Assembly (NCBI GenBank): GCA_035772405.1
Contig: JAYKKM010000350.1
Coordinates: forward strand, 2,420,001-2,484,000
DNA length: 64,000 nt
Reading direction: 5' to 3'
Source of the DNA: Chrysogorgia sp. JL179-B06
Taxonomy: Eukaryota; Cnidaria; Anthozoa; Scleralcyonacea; Chrysogorgiidae
Part shown: piece after piece, positions 55,800 through 64,000 of the stretch
Layout: each line of letters begins with the position of its first letter
Position numbering within the stretch: position 1 is the stretch's first letter
The notes under the pieces: generated by a model
What the model was told of the DNA's origin: nothing
The model's input: the letters and a program-made list of their open reading frames with translations, nothing else
The model's database searches: none
Position numbers and translations under genes: made by a program

Positions 55800-56329
55800 C
55801 TATACCTTATCCTTTTCAATGTCAATTTGAATGACTACATATACTGTATATTGCTTTGTTGATACTGTGTTGTAGGTTTGATACAATTTATGTGACTGTC
55901 GCATGCCTAGCATATATATTTATTGTATTAGAACTGAGCAGAGTGTTCAGGTGTTAGGGCAGAAAGGAAAATATTATTATACTCAGAAAATTATGAACAC
56001 TTGCATAAGGACATCTTACTATATATTTTGTAAACGTAACAAAGAATGGGATGACCCGATCTCAGTTGTCCATAAACATCGGCCGCTCATGTTTTAACAA
56101 CTAGTTCAAACGTGTCCACTGTAAGAACATTCGTCAGTATTCGACCAAGAAGGGACTGAGAACCATCTAGAATACCTGTTAGGAAAATCGTGAAAGCGAT
56201 AAGAAAGGGGAAAATAGACAGAAGATTAAGCAGGTTCTTATAAGAAATACTCCCAAATCTTCCATTTTACATGAGTTAGCCACAAATTACAAACAATTAG
56301 ATTGACAAATTCACTATCTTATTTTCAGC
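55800..56329. other. No recognisable gene
   Basis: Short ORFs only, none with family signature. Confidence 0.5.
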
Positions 56330-56990
56330 CTACCGGATTCATTCAAGTTGTGAGTAACATCCAACACAGAGCCAAAGGAGCTCCAATCAGTGCTATGATG
56401 TGAGAATGCAAGTATCCACAGACGACTTCAAAACCATCAGAGTGATGTATCAGATGTACCAATCAAGCTGTCGAATTTGCCCACAGCGACCTCTGGTACA
56501 GTATTCCTGAACAAAGTGACAATCATAGAAGATGTACCTGCACACTATGTCCACTTTAAATATTGTCACAAACGTAAGCGATTTGGCTAAATACACCACA
56601 GGTACTTTCACAGTATGACAACTTGGTCTGCGACGCAACTCTAATCGATAGCACAGGATCCATTCACCTTTCAGTCTGGACAGAACGCATCAAATAAATC
56701 AATGAAGGACAATTTTACACTATTTCAAATTGTAAACTGAAGTTTTTCTATGGAAAATGCTTAACCACTACAAGAAACTCAACCATCACAGAAGCGGAAA
56801 AACAAGACTCGTTTCCGTGCCGCAAGAAAAAATACCTCAATCTGCTGCCCAGAGATTCTGAATATCTCCATCTTACCCAGTGCGCAACAACAAAGAATGC
56901 AAAAAGAAAATAAACATCAACTCTGGAACTCCAGTCGCAAGATGCTTAAAGTGCCTATGCAACCCTTTCAGTTCTTATATTTCCATAACG
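56330..56990 (+). pseudogene. OB-fold (RPA-like) protein pseudogene
   Basis: FQPTGFIQVVSNIQHRAKGA, later GTVFLNKVTIIEDVPAHYV and STGSIHLSVWTERI / GQFYTISNCKLKFFYGK give an OB-fold beta pattern as in replication protein A-like proteins. At least three frame changes or stops are present. Source unknown; possibly from a transposon. Confidence 0.5.
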
Positions 56991-57124
56991 GTCATTGATA
57001 GAAAGTAATAATAATCTAAATAATTTATCGCCGCACAAACTTTCGGACTTATCCAAAAAGTCCGCAAACTGTAGAGGCCTGGGGCGAGTAGCCTATGACG
57101 TCATTTAAGAGTTGTCAAAACCTC

Positions 57125-57255
57125 CTCTACTGTGTTTGAAGTACTATTTAAAACACGAGCAGCAGTGTTTTATCAGATATAAAACACGAGGGCGTAGCCC
57201 GAGTGTTTTATATCTGATAAAACACGTGATGCGAGTGTTTTGAATAGCTTCAAAA
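57125..57255. repeat. Palindromic MITE (AAAACACGAG arms)
   Basis: GTGTTTTATCAGATATAAAA and its complement form long nested arms around 57150-57230. No coding content. A TGACGTCA octamer lies just outside at 57096. Confidence 0.75.
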
Positions 57256-57341
57256 ACTGTGAATGAGAAACATGGATTTTAAATAGAAAATAAAATCTCT
57301 AGGGAATAGCAACTTGGTTGTCCTCTACCAAAAATTTGAAT

Positions 57342-57708
57342 ATGAATTTTAAATGCCGAGGCGTGGTAATGCCGAAGCCTACATTCTCGGCAGCGTTTGT
57401 CTTTGATATGCCTCCAAAGCGAAGATTTGGCCAAAAAACCAAAAAACCAAAAAACGAAGAGCAAGAAAAGCGTGTGAGTACTATTTTAGGACCTCCAAGG
57501 AATATAACAGAGGGCGAACAGTGATTTGAAAGAAGAATGTAAGGATTTAATAGACTTCAGTTTGGCTGATTTTAGATTTGACGTTCCCGACGAAATGTTG
57601 AGTAATTTCCCGATGCGTGCGAGTGAAGGTGAGAGGGTATCAAATGTTAACACGAACATGTCGAGTTGTGTGTTCAATAATTGTACTTTCAATTTTGCTG
57701 AAAAGTGA
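57342..57708 (+). CDS. Possible small two-part gene, unrecognised
   Basis: Frame from ATG 57342 encodes a basic peptide (MPPKRRFGQKTKKPKNEEQE) to a GTGAGT donor-like site at 57474. A second frame (57511-57708) encodes an acidic segment ending SSCVFNNCTFNFAEK and could join in phase, but the implied 37-nt intron is too short to be convincing. Function unknown. Confidence 0.25.
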
Positions 57709-58079
57709 TTCTTGTAAAGAGCTAGATCGTGGTAGTTCTTAAATTTGAATGTTGTTGTGCGAGAATTATCATTATGTGTTGAAACTATAATTATGTTAAT
57801 GTAAAATACGATCTTTATACAAAAAATCTTTATATAAAAATCTTTATATAAAAAATCTTTATACAAAAAATCTTTATATAAAAATCTTTATCTAATTTAA
57901 ATAACAAAAGTCTATTGTGTGCAGAAGCATGACCAAGTGTGCTTTGGCTAGTATAAAGACACATGCACGTGACTGAATTCGTGCGCAAGATTGGATTATT
58001 GGTTTATGAATTATTAATGAGTTTTTGAACGTGGTTCGAAGTTCTCTCTTATCTTTATAAGACGTTTTACGGGTCAAAA

Positions 58080-58333
58080 ATGTCTCAGTCAGATTCTGAA
58101 TGGAGTTCAGGATCTGAAATGAGATACTCTGAAAATATCCACGATGAAGAAGTCGAAGGTGAACAACAAAATGTGGGAGCCGAGTCAGACATGAGCACCG
58201 ATGTTGCAGATGCTTATCCTCCGCTTGCTGATGAGGTTTGGTTGGCTGAGTATTCAAAGAATAAAGAGGAGGAAGAAAGGCAGATGGAAGAATTTCAGAA
58301 ACGGCTAGAAGGTCTGACGCCAACTGATTCATG
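58080..58333 (+). CDS. P2X7-type Cys-rich domain gene, exon 1
   Basis: ATG at 58080 opens an acidic, Ser-rich region (MSQSDSEWSSGSEMRYSEN) ending in a coiled segment (EEERQMEEFQKRLEGLTPTD). A GTAAGA donor follows at 58334. The split Trp codon is completed by exon 2 at 58426, in phase. Domain order matches invertebrate P2X purinoceptor 7-like proteins. Confidence 0.65.
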
Positions 58334-58425
58334 GTAAGAACGAATTTCGACGGTGTAAATTTATTTGTATACACGCAGCAATTCGCGCCATATAAATATA
58401 TTAAAAAATAGGTTGCTGTTTTTAG

Positions 58426-58680
58426 GTGTAAATGTGGGAATTGCAACACCGAATTACTTACAAATCCCAAGGAGGTTAAATGCTGCAGTGAAATAGAGGG
58501 ATGCCTAAATGCACTACGAGAACAAAGGGTAATTGTGGAAGTTGGCCAAGAACCACATTGCATTGTAAATCACCCAGGCTTTGGTGCTGTCTGCTTAAAT
58601 GTCTGGTCGTTAAATTTGTCTGCCAGCATGTTCAAAACTCGCAACGACAAAAGATATCAAAATAATGGCTCGGAGGAAAG
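58426..58680 (+). CDS. P2X7-type Cys-rich domain gene, exon 2
   Basis: Acceptor GTTTTTAG, donor GTAGGT at 58681. Encodes WCKCGNC, then CCSEIEGCL, CIVNHPGFGAVCLNVWSL, the Cys/His pattern of the P2X7 cytoplasmic (ballast) domain, thought to bind zinc. No ion-channel part is seen, as in the many channel-less cnidarian relatives. The next intron runs straight into a TA repeat and Penelope insertions, so the 3' exons are out of reach or lost. Confidence 0.65.
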
Positions 58681-58682
58681 GT

Positions 58683-58821
<139 letters not shown>

Positions 58822-58865
58822 TAATAAAGGTTCCAAGCTGACTAAAATAACCAAAAACTTGTAGG

Positions 58866-61155
58866 AAATTAAATAAAAGAAAAACGTTCGTTAAGACCAA
58901 GAGGATGTGTGGTGCCAAGTTTAAAAATGAGACGCTTCTCTTGCCGCTTGCGGTTATCGTTGCCACCGGAGATGGGAAGGATGGCACAGACTTTCATGTC
59001 TGAAACCAAATGGTTGGAGCTGTTGAAATGGCGGGCTACAGGTTTGTCACCATCATTGATCCTCACGGAACGAAGATGTTCAGCAAACTGTCTGAAAGAC
59101 GTCGCCCAGTTTCACCGATGTAGATTTTAGGGCATTTATCGCATGAAATGCAATAAATTATGTTGGTGGACGTGCATGAAAAAGCATGACGGATTGTGTG
59201 GTCGAATTTGGGGGCATAAATAACTGTAGTGGGATTGAGAAAAGCGCATGTGTTACAGCGGGAACGGCCGCAAGAAAATGTTCCCGCTGGTGCCGAGGTA
59301 GTGTTGTTTAAGGGCACTATGTACTAAGGAGTCACGAATGTTTTTATTGCGGCGAAAAGATACCAAAGGGTTGTCGGTGAACATGGCTGACGTCTCAGGA
59401 TCATTTTGTAAAATGTGAAAATTCCGATTAATAATATTTTTAACTTTAAAATTGAAAGGATGACCTGTTAGAACTAAAGGAATTTTATTGTTTGAAACTT
59501 GTTCCAAAGATGGTTCAAGGGCGTCTCAACGGGGGACGAGAACAGCTTTCTGAACGGCGAGGTCTAAAAGGTTGGTAGGGTAACCACGTTGGACAAAAAA
59601 AAGATCTCATTTCCATTGATTTGACTTGAAAATCTTGGTCGTCGCTACATAAGTGGCGAAGACGCAAGAATTGAGAGTAAGGGATGGATTGCTTAGTGTG
59701 GTTGGGATGAGAGGATGAAAATAGAAGATAACTATGGGAGTCAGTAGGCTTGTACGAGACCGACGTTTTCAGCGACTCACCATAAATCGAAATTAAAATA
59801 TCAAGGAACGACACAAGAGGTCTCGCTGATTTCCCACGTGAACTTCAGAGCAGGATGAAAATCATCAACAAAGATGATGAACTGCTCTAAAAGGACACGT
59901 GAACACGACGCTGTTCCTAAACAGTCATCGATAAATCTTCCGAAAAAATCAGGCAAGGGACCCGTGAATTGTTCAAAGCTCTGTTTTTCAACATAACCAA
60001 CAAATAAATTAGCATAGGCTTGGACCCATTTTGGTGCCCATCGCAACACCACTTATTTGTTGATGTTCACCATCAAACGAAAAATTGTTAAGGGTAAGCA
60101 CTAGTTCTGCTAAGCGGAGTAACGTGGTTGTGGAGGGTTCTAAATTAGTGCGCTGATCAAAGAAAAACTTCAGAGCTTCAAGTCCATCACAATGGGGAAT
60201 GACGGTGTATAAGGACTTGACGTCCATCGTGAAAATTAATTTATCGGAACTACTGAAACGTAACTGGTCGAAAATTTGCAAGGCATGTTTAGTATCTTTG
60301 CTATCAGAAGGCAACTTCTTTACCAAAGGCTACATAACGTTGTCTAGAAAACTGGGACACGAGCTCGGTGGGAAAACTACAAGCGGAAACAATCGGCCTG
60401 CCAGGATTGTTAGGTTTATCGATTTTAGGTAGGAAATATATGACAGGCGTTCTGGGGGTTGTTAATATAAGTTTAGATGCAGAGGCAGGCAATTCACCGG
60501 CTTGGATGAAATTCTTGATGGTAGTTTTGACGGATTTTTGGTGAGATTGAGTGGGATCGGAATTCAACTTAGTATAAAAGAAGGTGTCGCTGAGTGGACG
60601 AAGAGCCTCTTGTCGATACAAGTCCGCTCTCCAGACAACTACAGCGCCACCTTTGTCCGCAGGTTTTATGACAACGTCATTTCGGCATTGTAATGAATTC
60701 AAAGCTAGAAGCTCTTCTTTGTTAAGGTTATGAACTTGTTTTCTGCGCGGAGGGTGCAATTTATCAATGTCATGGCGGCATTGTCTTACGAAAAGATCAA
60801 GGGAAGAAAAATCGCCTTCGGATGGAGACCAAGACGACTTCTTGGGGTTGAGTTCTTCGAAAATATCCTTATTGCTATTGAACGTGGGCTTATCATGAAA
60901 AAAGGCTTTGAGGCGCATGCGGCGGAAGAAAGATTCGGTATCCTCTTTAACTGAAATAGATCGATGGGCCCGGAGTTGGGAACAAACTTGAGACCTTTCG
61001 CAAGAACAGATCTCTCGGGGTCAGATAATGGCAAATCCGGGAATAGTGAAAACTAGACGAGTGACTTCGTTAGAGGAACTAGTGCTTTGGGAGGGATTCG
61101 GGGAAGGACCCAGTAATTTGGCCAATTTGGACGCCTTAACGTCTTTAAGAAAAAC
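58866..61155 (-). pseudogene. Penelope-like retroelement, copy 2 (longest)
   Basis: Minus strand. From about 61150 the N-terminal region (LSDPERSVLAKGLKFVPNSG) leads into RT (DVVIKPADKGGAVVVWRADL; LTTPRTPVIYFLPKIDKP; KLIFTMDVKSLYTVIPH; FFGRFIDDCLGT). The linker and a GIY-YIG endonuclease (KIYIGETGRRLSD) end near 58900. PLEs reverse-transcribe their RNA and cut target DNA with the GIY-YIG domain. Several frameshifts (near 60330, 60050, 59810, 59510) show decay. Confidence 0.88.
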
Positions 61156-61159
61156 ATAG

Positions 61160-62330
61160 AGTTTTTATGGGTCCAAGCTATGCTCATTTATTTGTTGGTT
61201 ATGTTGAAAAACAGATCTTTGAACAATACACGGGTCCCTTGCCTGATTTTTTCGGAAGATTTATCGATGACTGTTTAGGAACAGCGTCGTGTTCACGTGT
61301 CCTTTTAGAGCAGTTCATCAACTTTGTTGATGATTTTCATCCTGCTCTGAAGTTCACGTGGGAAATCAGCGAGACCTCTGTGTCGTTCCTTGATATTTTA
61401 ATTTCGATTAATGGTGATTCGCTGAAAACGTCGGTCTCGTACAAGCCTACTGACTCCCATAGTTATCTTCTATTTTCATCCTCTCATCCCAACCACACTA
61501 AGCAATCCATCCCTTACTCTCAATTCTTGCGTCTTCGCCGCTTATGTAGCGACGACCAAGATTTTCAAGTCAAATCAATGGAAATGAGATCTTTTTTTGT
61601 CCAACGTGGTTACCCTACCAACCTTTTAGACCTCGCCGTTCAGAAAGCTTTTCTCGTCCCCCGTTTAGACGCCCTTGAACCATCTTTGGAACAAGTTTCA
61701 AACAATAAAATTCCTTTAGTTCTAACATTTCATCCTTTCAATTTTAAAGTTAAAAATATTATTAATCGGAATTTTCACATTTTACAAAATGATCCTGAGA
61801 CGTCAGCCATTTTCACCGACAACCCTTTGGTATCTTTTCGCCGCAATAAAAACATTCGTGACTCCTTAGTACATAGTGCCCTTAAACAAAATACCTCGGC
61901 ACCAGCGGGAAACATTTTCTAGCGGCCGTTCCCGCTGTAACACATGCGCTTTTCTCAATCCCACTACAGTTATTACTGCCCCCAAATTCGACCAAACAAT
62001 CCGTCATGCTTTTTCATGCACGTCCACCAAAACATAATTTAATTGCATTTCATGCCGATAAATGCCCTAAAAATCTACATCGGTGATGAACTGGGGCGAC
62101 GTCTTTCAGACAGGTTTGCTGAACATCATTCGTTTCTCGTCGATGGACATCAATGATGGTGACAAACCTGTTAGCCCGCCATTTCAACAGCTTCCAACCA
62201 CTTTTGGATATCAGACATTTAAAGTCTGTTGCCATCCTTCCCATTTCCGGTTGGCAACGAATAACCGCAAGCGGCAAGAGAAGGCGTCTCATTTTTAAAC
62301 TTGGCACACACATCCTCTTGGTCTTAACGA
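61160..62330 (+). pseudogene. Penelope-like retroelement, copy 3 (5'-truncated, inverted)
   Basis: Plus strand. Starts inside RT (MGPSYAHLFVGYVEK; FFGRFIDDCLG) and runs open to 61922, then through a frameshifted GIY-YIG region. Nearly identical in inverse to 58866-60030, so copies 2 and 3 form a large palindrome with a 1.1-kb unique centre. Confidence 0.85.
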
Positions 62331-62334
62331 ACGT

Positions 62335-62876
62335 TATTTCTATATTAGATATAGAGAATATAGCGAGAATATATAGAGAATATCTCGAGATAGCACAATA
62401 TAAGAGAATATATAGAGATAGCTATATAGAGATATATATATAGAAATAGATATAGAGAAAATAGATATAGAGAAATAGATATAGAGAAATAGAATATAGA
62501 GAAATAGATATAGAAGAAATAGATATAGAAGGAAATAGATATAGAGAAATAGATCTAGAGGAAATAGCTATCCCATAGAGAAATAGATATAGAGACATTA
62601 CGAAATAGAAATAGAAATAGATATAGAGAAATAGAAATAGATATAGCAAAGTCGCATATAGAAATTATATAGATAGTAGAAATAGAAAACTAGAAATAGA
62701 TATAGAAATAGATATAGATATAGATATAGAACATAGAAATCGATAGAGATAGAGATAGAGATACGAGATAGAGATAGAGATAGAGATAGAGATAGAAGAT
62801 AGAGATAGAGCTAGAGATAGAGATAGAGTTAGAGATTAGAGATAGAGATAGAGATAGAGATAGAGCGGAGAGATAG

Positions 62877-62913
<37 letters not shown>

Positions 62914-63565
62914 TAGAGAGAGAGATCGAGAGCAGAGATAGCAGAGAGAAGACTGAGGAGAGAGATAGAGAGAGAGATAAGAGAGAGAGATAGGAGAGCA
63001 GAGATTAAGAGGAGAGATAGAGGAGAGATTCGCGAGAGATAGAGAGAGATAGAGAGAGAGTAGAGAGAGATAGATGAGGAGATTTAGAGACGCGCTAGAG
63101 GAGAGATAGGAGAGAGATTAGACGAGAGATAAGAGAGTGGATAGAGAGAGCTAAGAGAGCGATTCAGAGAGAGATAGCGAGAGATTAGAGAGAGATAGCG
63201 CGAAGAAAGCATAGATCGAGAGAGATAGCGAGAGATAGAGAGGCATAGAGCCAGCAAGAGAGATAGAGAGAGGATAGAGAGAGGTAGAGAGAGATTAGAG
63301 AGAGATAGAGATGATATCGCGAGAATAGAGAATGCTAGAGAGATAGAGAGATAGGAGAGATTAGAGAGATATCGAGAGATAGAGCGAGCTTAGAGAGACT
63401 AGAGAGATAGAGAGATAGGAGAGATAGAGAGAGTAGGAGAGATAGAGAGGATAGCGGAGAGATAGAGAGATAGAGAGATAGAGCGATAGACGAGATAGAG
63501 AGAGATAGAGGACGAAGAGAGACTAGAGAGATAGAGATAGAGACGAGAGAGAAAGAGAGAGAGAT

Positions 63566-63596
<31 letters not shown>

Positions 63597-63614
63597 TCGA
63601 GGAGCGAGAGATAG

Positions 63615-63657
<43 letters not shown>

Positions 63658-63737
63658 TAGAGAGAGCATAGAGAGCGATAGAGAGAGGCATAGAGAGAGA
63701 TAGAGAGAGAGAGAGATAGAGAGAGATAGAGCTAGAT

Positions 63738-63772
<35 letters not shown>

Positions 63773-64000
63773 ATAGAGAGAGGGATAGAGAGAGGATAGC
63801 AGAGAGATTCGAGAGAGATCGAGAGAGAGATAGAGAGATGATCAGAGAGAGATTAGAGAGACGATAGAGAGAGAATAGAGAGAGGATAGAGAGAGATAGA
63901 GCGATAGAGAGATAGAGATAGAGAGATAGAGATTAGAGAGATAGATAGAGCGATAGATAGAGCAGATAGATAGAGAGTATAAGATAGATAGAGATAGATA
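62335..64000. repeat. Degenerate GATA/GAGA satellite
   Basis: About 1.67 kb of ATAGAGATAG grading into GAGAGATA units with many one-base irregularities. It begins at the 3' end of Penelope copy 3. ORFs of Ser/Leu or Tyr/Leu repeats here are not genes. Confidence 0.9.

Overview
The window looks like accessory, transposon-packed DNA from a marine invertebrate, most likely a cnidarian. This is inferred from a class A GPCR, a P2X7-type cytoplasmic domain gene, spliced GT-AG genes, and a repeat set of Penelope-like elements, an IS3EU-like DNA transposon, BEL/Pao, CR1/L2-like and R2-like retroelements, tRNA-derived SINEs and a Polinton. I cannot name the species. Only two host genes stand out: a single-exon neuropeptide-receptor-like GPCR (6374-7903, +) and the first two exons of a gene with a P2X7-type Cys-rich domain (58080-58680, +), whose downstream part is lost in repeats.

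Layout. 0.5-6.2 kb: Penelope remnant, 5'-truncated LINE, microsatellites, LTR-element remnant and MITEs. 6.4-7.9 kb: GPCR. 8-16 kb: nested foldback/MITE elements, a hAT-type MITE with an 8-bp TSD, SINEs, and a well-formed hammerhead ribozyme at 16131-16176. 16587-23903: a complete 7.3-kb DNA transposon (IS3EU-like) with about 307-bp terminal inverted repeats and a 6-bp TSD (CAACTG). It sits inside a Penelope-like GIY-YIG gene and carries a DDE transposase (-) plus a three-exon gene for a zinc-finger/HECT-like protein (+). 24-35 kb: TA repeats, foldbacks, Penelope copies and a broken BEL/Pao element with its LTR.

35204-51608: a 16.4-kb Polinton/Maverick (adintovirus-like) element, nearly intact. 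It holds protein-primed-type PolB (+, one frameshift), a minus-strand block of ten genes (39453-45553), and a plus-strand block of seven genes (45571-51493). These include penton-like minor capsid, chromodomain integrase, a membrane-associated protein, major capsid and packaging ATPase. Replication (PolB), integration (DDE integrase) and virion assembly (capsids, ATPase, fibre-like and membrane proteins) are all represented. I recognise no adenovirus-type protease. Special features are terminal repeats that are themselves long hairpins, a Bro-N/VRR-NUC/C2H2 fusion protein, and a shared promoter-like motif directly upstream of many start codons.

51.6-57 kb: BEL gag remnants split by a MITE, the end of a LINE, an R2-type LINE end with a REL endonuclease, and an OB-fold pseudogene. 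57.3-58.7 kb: gene exons. 58.9-62.3 kb: two Penelope copies in inverted orientation. 62.3-64 kb: degenerate GATA/GAGA satellite.
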